The notes beneath the pieces were generated by a model. The model had not been told where the DNA came from and made no database searches. It saw nothing but the letters and a program-made list of their open reading frames with translations. Position numbers and translations under genes: made by a program. Below are positions 1 to 12,352 of a stretch of DNA of 25,000 nucleotides, one piece after another. Within the stretch, counting starts at the first letter, position 1; every line of letters begins with the position of its first letter. The stretch spans positions 1-25,000 of the forward strand of contig LUCW03000316.1 of assembly GCA_001586965.3 (NCBI GenBank), written 5' to 3'. The stretch comes from Sphaeroforma sirkka. Taxonomy: Eukaryota; Opisthokonta; Ichthyosporea; Ichthyophonida.

Positions 1-127
1 ACAATACGTATTCATACTTGTTCAAATGAATAGCCACGCATGAGTGCGCCCAAGAGGTCAAATGTCATACACAAAGAGACTCAGGAACAGAACAGCTCTT
101 AATGCATCGGCGGAGGCTGACCAGAAG

Positions 128-325
128 TACATGTACCTATCCATCACATATTTAATGTTTATGTATTTATCCATCACATGTTTATGTACATATCCATCAC
201 ATATTTATGTACATATCCATCACATGTTTATGTACATATCCATCACATGTTTATGTACATATCCACCACATGTTTATGTACATATCCACCACATGTTTAT
301 GTACATATCCACCACATGTTTATGC
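128..325. repeat. 23-bp minisatellite, about 8 copies
   Basis: Unit tatccatcacatgtttatg(taca), with C/A variants between copies. It lies beyond the probable 3' end of TM9SF3. The open frames across it are a by-product of a unit without stops. Confidence 0.9.
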
Positions 326-436
326 GTTGGTGGTCTCAGTAGTATGCACAGATACGACTTTATTCTGTACGACTAACTCGAGAGCTTATGTTCACGCTTC
401 AGACATCGCAAGCGCACTTGCACAGAAACGTATTCC

Positions 437-649
437 TCAAGCCTTTCTGGCTGTGACTTTAATTCTGCGACCGACCAATTCCATACATCCTTTTAACGCA
501 CCTCTTTTCAAGTATCTGTCCAAAACTCTTCTCAGGAAGCCAATGCGTTGTGTCGAAAAAGCTACGCTAATAAGAACGTTTTTAAACAAACACACGACGT
601 CTACATGTGGTATCCCATAAACGAAACACCACATATTAATTTCAGTCAT
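437..649 (-). other. Unassigned ORF of 70 codons, not repeat-derived
   Basis: Reads ...GFLRRVLDRYLKRGALKGCM, ELVGRRIKVTARKA then stop. A plus-strand frame is also open over the same bases. I do not recognise the protein. It lies just past the probable TM9SF3 poly(A) signal, so if real it would be a separate gene or a relic. Confidence 0.2.
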
Positions 650-652
650 AAC

Positions 653-658
653 TTTATT
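653..658 (-). terminator. Probable poly(A) signal AATAAA of the TM9SF3 gene
   Basis: AATAAA reads on the minus strand about 220 nt past the TM9SF3 stop codon. The 659-875 interval is therefore the likely 3' UTR; I see no repeat or other gene in it. Confidence 0.5.
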
Positions 659-875
659 TGAGGTCGATTACTTCGCCGTCGATCCCCTCCCCAGATCACA
701 GCACCTGTGTCCACGAATGCTGCTGCGTCTGTGTCGCGCGTGTGCATACTAAACGGGATCTGTGCCGTCTCTCGAACCTATTCCTAACGAGCAGTACAAG
801 GTTGCTATGGCAACCACCACATCACTGTATGTACCGTTACTTCCAATTCCCCCACATCCCACGTCCCGAGGTTCT

Positions 876-893
876 CTAATCAATTTTGACATT
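876..893 (-). CDS. TM9SF3: TM9SF3 exon 14: 18-nt terminal coding exon encoding NVKID-stop
   Basis: After acceptor CGCGCAG the next six codons read N V K I D stop, identical to the last five residues of human TM9SF3 and in phase with exon 13 (IYQ|NVKID). The KID end is the KxD/E-type COPI-binding Golgi-retention signal known for TM9 proteins. The short match is credible because acceptor, phase, stop and strict end-of-protein position all agree. Confidence 0.85.
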   Translation of the reverse strand, partial: NVKID

Positions 894-3800
894 CTGCGCG
901 GCGTTGAATGAATTGTAGTTTAATGAATTGGGGGAGCATTAACATCTCACCGCCAAATAAAGGGGCCTACCCTCAGAAAAAAAAAAACAAAAACAAGAAA
1001 TAATGCTTACGATACGAACCAGAAAGGAAAATTATACAATCTCAACTACAGAATAGCTGTCATATAAATGCACTCAGCACATGCCGACATGAGCATACAA
1101 TCTCATCAACAAAGGTTGTGTAAGGGATCTCCATAGATACAACTGTGTAGTAATGCCGACAGGAGCATACAATCTCATAAAAAAAGGTCGTGTATAGGAT
1201 CTCCATAGATACAACTGTGTAGTAATATTACCATGAGTATAAAAGTGCAATAATGTTAACAAGTTACAGAAGTGCAATACTGATACCATAGTCACAGACG
1301 CACAATTATGTTACCATAGTTACAGAAGTGCAATACTGATACCATAGTCACAGACGCACAATTATGTTACCATAGTTTCAGAAGTGCAATTATGTTACCA
1401 TAGTTACAGAGTTACAAAACGCGCAATTATGTTACCATAGTTACAGAAGTGCAATACTGATACCATAGTCACAGACGCACAATTATGTTACCATAGTTTC
1501 AGAAGTGCAATTATGTTACCATAATTACAGAGCTACAAAACGCGCAATAATGTTACCATAGTTACAGAAGTGCAATACTGATACCATAGTCACAGACGCA
1601 CAATTATGTTACCATAGTTACAAAGTTACATAACGCACAATTATGGCTATAGTTAGTCACAGAACGCGCAATTATGATACCTGATATATTTTCCGGACGA
1701 ACAGTAACGATCCTAAAAAGCCTAGCGCACCTGTGGTGGAGTAGACATGAGGTACCACTTTAGCTACATGCGGATTCATCACAACGCCTATGAATGGCTG
1801 TGATGAAGTAGTCATGAGGTACCACTATAGCTACATGCAGATTCATCACAACGCCTAAAAATGGCTGTGTTGAAGTAGTCTTGAGGTGCCACTATAGCTA
1901 CATGCAGATTCATCACAACGCCTATGAATGGCTGTGTTGAAGTAGTCATGAGGTGCCAATTTAGCTACATGCAGATTCATTGCAACGCCTGTGTATGGCT
2001 GTGATTTCATACTGCTCTTCATGAACGAAGGATATTCAATCAAGTGTGAAGGGGTTGAAGGCCTAATATATAAACAAACGATATTTGAAGGTAAAGGTAA
2101 GGATAGTCCTAATACATAAACAAACAGTGCTTAAAGGTAAAGGTAAGGATAATCCTAATATATAAAAAACCCTAAAACAAGCAGTGCTTAACGGTAAAGG
2201 TAAGGATAGTCGTAATACATAAACAAACGATGCTTGAAGGTAAAGGTAAGGATAATCCTAATATATATACAAACAGTGCTTAAAGGTAAAGGTAAGGATA
2301 GTCCTGTTGTATACACAAACAGAGCTTAAAGGTAAAGATAGTCCATATATATACACAAACGATACTTGAAGGTAAAGGTAAGGATAATCCTAATATATAA
2401 ACAAACAGTGCTTAAAGGTAAAGGTAAGGATAGTCCTGTTGTATACACAAACAGAGCTTAAAGGTAAGGATAGTCCTAATATATAAACAAACAGTGCTTA
2501 AAGGTATAGGTAAGGATAGTCCTTGCAAGTAGGTATGAAACAACAGGTCATTGCACTGAGAGGGTAAAGCAGGAGCAGATGAAAAGCATACCAGTACAGA
2601 CACCCAGTCCGATGCAGAGCACAAACGTTTGCCCAAAGTATATTGTGGTTTGGAAGAACCCCGTCATTCTGAATTAGACCGTATGAGTAAAGGAAAGGTT
2701 ACGTGTGTTTTGATGGAAATGATTATGTATGTATTTGTGGGGAGAAAAGGGACGGAGGCGAGTACAGCTGATGTATAGAAAGCTGATTGCATTGTAAATC
2801 CGTATAAAGGCGAGATAAAGAGGTTAAATGTATGTTCACGTACACGTGTGTGCGAGCAATACCGCACTATGTCAACGAATGGGGTGTCATCTACCGCGAG
2901 TATGTGAATCATACTACATACTGTGATATCATACTACATACTTTGATATCATACGACATACTTTGATATCATACTACACACTTTGTTTATCACACAACAT
3001 ACTTTGTTTTAAACACGAAGTAGTAGACGGCATAGCCAAAGACGTACAACCCTGTCGAGGCACCAGCACAGAAACTAGGCCACCACCTACGAACAAAGTG
3101 AAGTGAAGAACAACAAGTAAAGTCAACAACAGGTGAAGTAAAGAAGAAGCCATTCATCAGGAGCAGAGATATGCATGGTAGACAGCAAACAAGTGAAGAA
3201 AGTGAAGAAGAAAGGAGAAGCCATTAGCCACAAGCAGAGATATGCCTGGTAGACAGCAAACAAGTGAAGAAAGTGAAGAAGAAAGGAGAAGCCATTAGCC
3301 ACAATCAGAGATATGCATGGTAGACAGTAAACAAGTGAAGAAAGTGAAGAAGAAACAGTGAAGTAACGAAGAAGCCATTAACCACAAGCAGACATATGCA
3401 TAATAGACAGTAGACAAGTGGAGAAGAAACAGTGAAGTAAAGAAGAAGCCACTAACCACAAGCAGAGATATGCCTGGTAGACAGCAAACAAGTGAAGAAG
3501 AAAGGAGAAGCCATTAATACAATCAGAGATATACATGGCAGACAGTAAAACAAGTGAAGAAAGTGAAGAAGAAACAGTGAAGTAAAGAAGAAGCCATGAA
3601 CCACAAGCAGACATGCATGGTAGACAGTAAACAAAAGAAGAAAGTGAAGAAGAAGCCATTAACCACAAGCAGAAATATGTATGGTAGACAGCAAACAAGT
3701 GAAGAAGAAACAGTGAAGTAAAGAAGAAGCCATTAACCACAAGCAGACGTATGTATGGTAGACAGTAAACAAAGTGTCCATAGAGAAATTTGAGGCGTCG

Positions 3801-5925
3801 GTCGTTTGTACTGTCGTGGCTAACGCCCACGTACACCACACGAGCAGTGGCTCTGAAGCTTTAGTTACTTTCCACTACGCACACATGCGTACGGAAATAC
3901 AAAATGGGTACAATACCGCTTTGGTGTTTCGGGTACATAAACGCGCCGCTGTCAGTGTAGTTCAGGTACATTCATTAACAATGACATTTAAATATTAAAA
4001 AAGGTTTATCATTCACTAACAATGACATTTATACATTAGATGAAGTCTACGTATATACGCTTATATCAACCTAAACACTCACACTTCCAATATCAATAGA
4101 AATAACCAACTTTTGTGTACGTAACATAGCCAACACAACCAACCCAGCACGGCATATGTACAGCATAGTGCAACCGCTTCATTATTTCAATACAAACATC
4201 AATACATTGATACGAGTATGATAGGATGGGAAAGCATACTACATCGACGAAGACATCATCTGGTACGAGAGTGCAAGCTGCCTGCAGCGTATACGCGTGT
4301 GTTGCACATCTATTTGAAAGCATTTGATATATATATATATATATGGAGTGTGTTGTACATCCGTTTGGAAACATGTGATAAACTAACACAGACCAATACT
4401 GACACGTACACCCAACCGCACCTACCAGCGATAGTCCTCCGAGTTGAGCAGAAAGTATATGCACACAATGTTAACGCAGATCGTCACCACGGTCAGGATG
4501 CAGAAGACCAAAAGCATGAAGCCGTAAACGTAATAGATCTTATACGCCCAGAAGGAGGTGAAGACAAAGTACATCTCGATGAAGATAGAGCCAAAGGGCA
4601 GGACACCACCGATCAGGGAGATGACCACTGGATCCATGTACCACTGAGGGGTAGGTACGACAGGAGAGAGCAAGGGGTAGGTAAAACAGGCAGACAGGGG
4701 ACAGTAAGAGGTTAGCCGTAGCTGTAGCTTAATAGTACTGAGGGAGTGTATGAGAGACTCGGTATATACATTTATCTCAGCCAAGTGCACATCCATACGA
4801 ACGGAATGGCACCGCCGAACATTGGTGTCACCAGTGTACCTATGTGGCTCAGTGAGCAGTGAGGGTGACTGGTCAACGGTATGGGCTACACACACGTATG
4901 AGGTGTGTTACACTTAACACATAACACATAAGGTTTAGGGTTTAGAGTTATAATAAAACTATACTGCGGTTAAAATAACAATAACACTTCAACGGTACAG
5001 AGGAGTATAGCTGATGACACGATTTGAACGTACCAGTGCCCCGCGAACGTACATGTGAGTCGTAGAAACGGGTCTGGATACCGAACTTCCTCTGCACTAA
5101 CCCCACCCAAAGCGTGAAAACAGACTGTATGTTTATATACAAACAAGTATGTACACACATGGGATTATGTATATATATACAAGAATGTGCACACATGAGA
5201 ATATATATATACAAGTATGCACACAAATTTGATGATGAAACCCAATTAGGCTGCAATGTACAAACATACGCACACGATTTTCAGAAATGGGCATGAATGC
5301 AATAACCACACCACCTCTCGAATACAAAGTATATTGCAATACAATTCAACTATGTCCAAACACTCATCACACCACACCAACACCAGACCATCTCAAATAC
5401 AAAGTATATTGCAATACAATTCAACTATGTCCAAACACTCATCACACCACACCAACACCACACCATCTCACACACAAAGTATATTACAATACAATTCAAC
5501 TATGTCCAAGCACTCATCACACCACACCAACTCTTAACACAAAGTATATTGCAATACAATCCAATTATGTCCAAACACTCAACAAACGCACCTGGTTCTC
5601 CGGAATGGGCCTGGGCACAGGGTTTACTCGACAGGGCCACCCAATGACACCCGTGGTATTACGCCCAAGAATAGCACCACCCAACGTCAGAGGCAGAATC
5701 ATGAATATGACAATGGCACAGATTTTCACCTGCAGCGGATAAGAGGTTGTTAGCACAGGCACATGCGGGTGTGAATAGGAAGTCTTGACAACTCAGCTAC
5801 TGTGCGTAAGAGAGGGACTGTATGGTACGTGTGAGATTGGGAAGATGGGACGCACACGTTGGCTCTGGAAAGATATTTACGGCGTATATACATGTACACA
5901 CATATTTATACATATAAATGTTTAT

Positions 5926-5956
<31 letters not shown>

Positions 5957-5963
5957 AATGTAA

Positions 5964-5994
<31 letters not shown>

Positions 5995-8900
5995 GCCGTA
6001 TGCAAGTATGTATTCGTAAAAATAGCTCACGTAAACGTGAACCCAGACATAAACCTACACAGTAGCATGTGATAGCACGATGAAACATCCCTCCAAGTAC
6101 GTGAGTGCAATGTACAGCCTGTGCCTTATACAAACGTAGTATTCAACAACATACAGCGCACATGGGCATATGCACTATACAGTACACGTATAAGCTTAAA
6201 CGCTAAACAAAGCACCACACGACGATCCTACTCACCACAGTGCCAGCGGGGATGGCTCGGGATGAGTTGTACGTGATGGCGACAAAGTTGATGTACAAGT
6301 TAACGGCACACACAACACCCGGGAAGAAGCACGTCTGCACTAGCATCTGTCTAATCCAGCTTTGGCCTGAATGTGAAGCAGCGAGAGGTATATAGCGGAT
6401 AGGCAGCGATGAGATGAATATATATATATATATATATACATTGGAATATTCAACCGGTTCTAGGTATGGTATGATGCATATCTCTAGACGAGAACACGCA
6501 TCCTGTTCGTGGGGGGTTTTAAAGTTTTTTAGCCTAAACCCTTAAACCCCCAAAAAAAAACAGAACCCTTGATAATACTTATGTTGACGACTGCGCCAGA
6601 TACTCGTACTGTTACCAAAGCATATCATTCTATACTGAACTCATCCTATTTGTGTTCGTAGACAGTCACAACAACGCTATAAACATCACTCCGATACAAA
6701 AACTAACATAGACAGCCACAGCAACGCTATAAACATCACTCCGATACAAAAACTAACGTAGACAGCCACAGTAACGCTATAATCCTGTCTCCAATACAAA
6801 AACTAAAAACTGTAGGGAAGGGGTGGGCTGGTCAGTGGGATAGTGTATAGGTATGAATATCTTATACAGGTATGAGTATAGGTATGAATACAGGTACACA
6901 TACCTCTTATATAGGTATGAGTATAGGTATTGTTATAGGTATACATACCTCTGAGTATAGGTATACGAGTATGAGTGTAAGTATAGGTATGGGTATGGTT
7001 ATAGGTATACATACCTCCGAACTGCAGGTACAAAGCGCCGCCAATGAATCCGCCTACGACCGAAGTACCCGCAAAGATGAAGATGATTGTTGACAAGGTC
7101 TGGCCACGCCTGTGAGGAAGTACACGTGTGATAGCAAGTGCACCTGTGATGTGAAGCAGTGGATATAACTATGCCCTCGACAGACGTCTAATGAGACAAT
7201 AAATATATACATGTACTTATTTATATATATACATGTACGTATATATATATATATATATATATATAAACGTTGCATCATAAAGTCATCATATCTGAATGAT
7301 TCACTGTGAAAACGTATAGGCACAAAATCAACCATGACAGGAGGTGTTATCAGTGGATCAATGCTATGCTACATATTACATACCAACACACCACGAATAC
7401 GTTAACTGTAAGAGGTTACTCAGTTCATGTGTTGGGTGTACTTACTCCTCGTACATATCCCCCCACATGGCCGCTAAGATAGAGCACAGCCCACACAGGA
7501 AGATGTGCGACCCAGTCCCCACTAAGGTAGCCAGCATGGTGGCGTGTCTGGGCAATCGGAAGACATCTGCATGCACTTGCTTCCACCCATATTCGTCGAC
7601 GAGATCCCGTTCCTGTGAGACGGTACGGTAAGGTGAAGAGCATGAGGAGAACAGTGTGACTGGAGGATATACACAGATATTGGAGATATCTTGATAAGGA
7701 AGTACATAGCCATACACACTTACATAGCCAGACGCACTATACATAGCCATATACACTTTACATAGCCATACACACTTTACATAGCCATACACACTGTACA
7801 TAGCCATACACACTTTACATAGACATACACACTATACATAGCCATACACACTATATATATAGCCATACACACTTTACATAGCCAGACGTACCATATACAT
7901 ACATACATATATATACACTTTACACAGCCATACACACATATATATATAGCCATACATACGCACTATACATAGCCATACACACACTTTATTACGATAGCCA
8001 TACACACTATATATATAGCCATACACACTATACATAGCCATACACTTTTTACATGGCCATACACACTATATATAGCTATATACACTATATATAGCCATAT
8101 ACACACCATACATACACATGCATGCACTTTACATAGCCATACATACTATAATATATATTTATATACACTATATATAGCATATACACACTATACATAGCCA
8201 TACACACACACTCTCTGATGTAATGTGCACACTATATAGGCATACACACTATACATAGCCATAAACACTTTACACAGCCATACACACTATATATAGCCAT
8301 ACACACGTACATAGCCATATATGCATACGCACTTTTACATAGCCATGCACACTATACATAGCCATAAACACTTTACACAGCCATACACACTATATATAGC
8401 CATACACACGTACATAAGCCATGCGCGCTGCTTTACATAGCCATGCACACTATACATGGCCATACACACTTTACATAGCTATACACACTATACATAGCCA
8501 TACACTTTTTACATGGTCATACACACACTTTCTGCGTAATGTGCACACATGCACACCCAAGCCCTGACCAGGAACATACGATATCTTCCAGGCTATACAC
8601 AGATATTTGGATCTATCTTAATTAGGAAGTACATAGCCATACACACTTTACATAGCCATGCACACTATACATAGCCATACTTTACATAGTCATACACACT
8701 TTACATAGCCATACGCACTTTACATAGCCATACACACTCTTCCTACGTAATGTACACACTTTTACACCCAAGCCCCGACCAGGAACATACGATATCATCC
8801 AGGTCATCCTCGCGACTGTAGCGTGCGAAGTCCTTTCGTAGCGTGCGCATGAGGATCATAAACACCAACCCCACCAGGAAAATGACCATCATAAACGAGT

Positions 8901-11675
8901 TGAAGATAGAGAACCAGTGTATCTTGTGCTGGAAAAACGCTTTGTCCAAGTACTTGTCAAAGCGTTCGTCAAACTCAACATCTGAGGGGACCCAGGACAC
9001 CTGTGCAGTAACGTGAAGAAGGGATGAGCGGGGGGGTGTTGTGTGTTGCGTGGATACGGAGAGCTTAGAAAGTATATATTGTACTACGAACGAAGAGATA
9101 GACAGCCACATAGATACACAGATATGCGCAACGCTATAAGAAAAAAGGAATATGTCAAGCTTATATGGTATATCGTATTACGAACGAAGGGATAGACAGC
9201 CACATAGATACACAGATATGCACAACGCTACAAGAAAAAAGGAATACGCTAAGCTTATAGAGTATATCGTACTACGAACGGAGAGATAGACAGCCACACA
9301 GATATGCACAACGCTATAAGAAAAACGGAATACGTTAAGCTTATAAAGTATATTGTACTACGCACAAATACATAGACAACCACACAGATACACTTACTCG
9401 AATAAAAACATAAGCCATCCAAGAAAGCGCCCAAAACCGTTACACGCGATGGCCACAAACAGTTACTTTGAACAGAGACATAGCACACAACCCCTAAAAC
9501 TTTTAAAACTTATATGACATGACTTATCTCACCCCATACTAACAGTCCACACACAGAACTACGAACACTTCAAACCCCGAAACCCTACAACATAACTCTT
9601 CGAACACTTCAAACCCTAAACTCTACAACACAACTCTACGAACACTTCAAAGCCATAAACCTAAACCCCTTACCTCGTATGAGAACACCACTTTCTGGCC
9701 CGGGTACACCTCCACTCGGCGGTCGTTGGTGGTGTTGACAACCACAATGCGGTCTGCGTTGAAGCCAATCTCAAACTTCTTGTGCGTCCAGATGTAGAAC
9801 TTTGCATCCGGTGTTGGTTTCAGCGACTGGGGAAGAGGAGAGTAGGTAGGGCAAGTGTACGTTTAGAACAATCTAGAGTTTAGGGTTTAAGTTCAGAGAC
9901 TGTGGATTAGGAGAGCGGCAGGTGTATGTTTAGAACAATAGTCCATACATCGAGATAGTACTACTATAGCAGCATGTGCACGGTGAGAAGGAGGGCAATG
10001 TCGCTTGTGTATAGGCATGCATATATGTAATGTACAACCAGAACTTGTTCTGTATTATGTGTGTGGCTCCTAATGTGCTTACTAACTACTATACTTATTA
10101 AACTAATCCACTCACTAACTAATATAAATAACTAACTAATCCACTCACTAACTAATATACACACTAACTAATCCTCTAACTATTGACTACCATAGATGGC
10201 ACCAATGATACGTGCACTACACACCTTTTCACAATACACTTACTATAAATAGCCACATATCACATCTATGACGCATACACTAACAACCACACACCTCTTC
10301 ATCCGATCCCTCGAGATTCTCATACATTCCCAGTACACTCATGATGGGTTTTCATCCACACCCTCACACAATACACAAGTAGGTACGTCTATACAATACA
10401 AGGGGAATGCCTGAGCCAACCAAATCGACCACAAACCTTTTCATCGGATCCCGCGGGGTTCTCATACATTCCAAGGACACTCATGATGGGTAGATCATCG
10501 AGGTACATTTGCGACCAGTAATTGTTGGACAGGGCATACACCAGTTTCTTCGCGCATCGGGCTGGGGGGGGGGGGGTGTGGGCGGGGGGGGGGGAATGAA
10601 TAGACAGACGGGTGAGAGTATGGAGAAGGTACTAGATATACACACAAACAAGCACTCAGTCATATGACTGGCTGAGGTGTCTGTATAGGGCAGGTGGTCT
10701 GTGGGGAAGTATGGAGATGACCCATTTCCGAGCGAGTTCGCATTATAATACGAAATGCTTCAGCCTCAGCAGCTTTCGAATCCTTTGCCTTTGCCCTGAG
10801 TTATGACACAGGTGTATCTGCTGTAGGTACCAACAAATCAATCTGTGTAGGTAGGCTGAAGACTAAGCGACACACATTCTCTCAACAAAACTAACAACAC
10901 AAATTCTCTCGCCAAAACTAACATTACACATTCTCTCACCAAAACAACTAAAGTAAATCTCGATATCGGATATTGCGTATAGTCGCTGTATAATCCAATC
11001 TCCGCTACACCGGACAGACAACTTAAAGACCCAAACGCGGCCACTCATCGGAGAGAGAAAGTGGGTTTCAACCAGAGCTTTAACACTTTCTACGAAACAA
11101 AACGTTAAGAATAAACAAAGAAAGAACAGAAGTCCTTTCTGTTTGGGTGTGCAGTACATAACTCAAACAGTACGACATGGCAAGTGCACTGTGAAGTGAC
11201 GGAGACATAGCCGTTAACATGAGGAAGATCAAAGTGAACTCTTGTGTACTCATTCATCTGTCTTGCTGATGGTTAGTTTATAAATATATATATATACGTA
11301 TACATGTACATATATACATATGCATGTATTATACTAAATACATATATACATACCAATACGATCACTTGTGTATATTGAGCGTGCCTGGAATTGGTACCCT
11401 TCCCCAAACCACACTTGAACCTCTCTGATTGTATATTCAAAAATCGCTTACATGTTACTTCGGTTATTCATACCAATACTCGTGCAGATATGAAACACAC
11501 CTCAGACAGTTCAATCTCACACGCATCTTGTCGATCGTTGACCCCGAATTTGATGTCGTAGCCAGAGTGCTGAAGCTCAACACCTTGCAGAGCCTCGCCC
11601 ATAGTTTCATGATAGTGTCCTACCTACATACGCCAAGGATATGGCAGTAGGGATACAAGAGAGTATGTGTAAGAT

Positions 11676-11729
<54 letters not shown>

Positions 11730-12230
11730 AGACTGGATATATATATATATATAGTTAGAAAAAATGCCTGCAAACATAATACTATGACTTCTCTATTGAT
11801 CCCCCTGTATACCCCGCGTAAGTTTCCGGTTGGCTAGAAATAAAATGGATTTGCATAAGTAAATACAACTTTGTTTCTTCTCTACCACACAGAGTTTCTT
11901 GGTTTCATAATAGTTACCCACCCGTATACGCTATGTACGAGTCAGACTAGATATAAATAGTTTGGAGTTGTGCCAGCATATATATATATATATATATATA
12001 TATACACTCCCGTATCACATACCACTGTTCCATGACAGTGATTTATCTACACATGCCAAGTATGAGCCAGATTATATATAAACAGATTGCAATTGTGACA
12101 TACTGTAAATACTATCACTTTTCCTATCACATACAGTTTCTTCGCCAATCACTGCACCACACGCCTGTCCACCGTCAAAAGCTAGCAAGCGATCTTGAAC
12201 AAATCTGGTATATATGTATTTTTGTACATG

Positions 12231-12261
<31 letters not shown>

Positions 12262-12267
12262 TATATA

Positions 12268-12352
<85 letters not shown>

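Noticed and set aside
1681-1730. Exon 13 as the last TM9SF3 exon, ending IYQVS-stop
   Set aside because: A GTATCA donor follows IYQ, and an in-phase NVKID-stop behind a good acceptor at 893 restores the conserved end. The shorter form is kept only as a possible retained-intron product.
2535-2591. Exon 12 running on past 2592 to a stop after LSVQ
   Set aside because: The family needs GxxGxxxFVRKIY after LGVCTG; the GTATGC donor and exon 13 provide it in phase.
3378-3839. 153-codon minus-strand frame with hydrophobic Leu/Phe/Cys repeats
   Set aside because: It is the CT-rich strand of the intron 10 tandem array, and it starts and ends inside the intron.
4093-4300. Minus-strand frame ending [12 protein letters not shown] as the TM9SF3 C-terminus
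   Set aside because: It does not align with the FVRKIYxNVKID end, and the true downstream exons 11-14 were found further left.
7690-8760. Regularly spaced short repeats resembling a CRISPR array
   Set aside because: Units are contiguous and degenerate with no spacers, and the setting is a eukaryotic intron.
10283-10349. Exon 3 copy as a mutually exclusive alternative exon
   Set aside because: It lacks an acceptor and an in-frame TGA precedes the conserved part; it is only the exon's second half.
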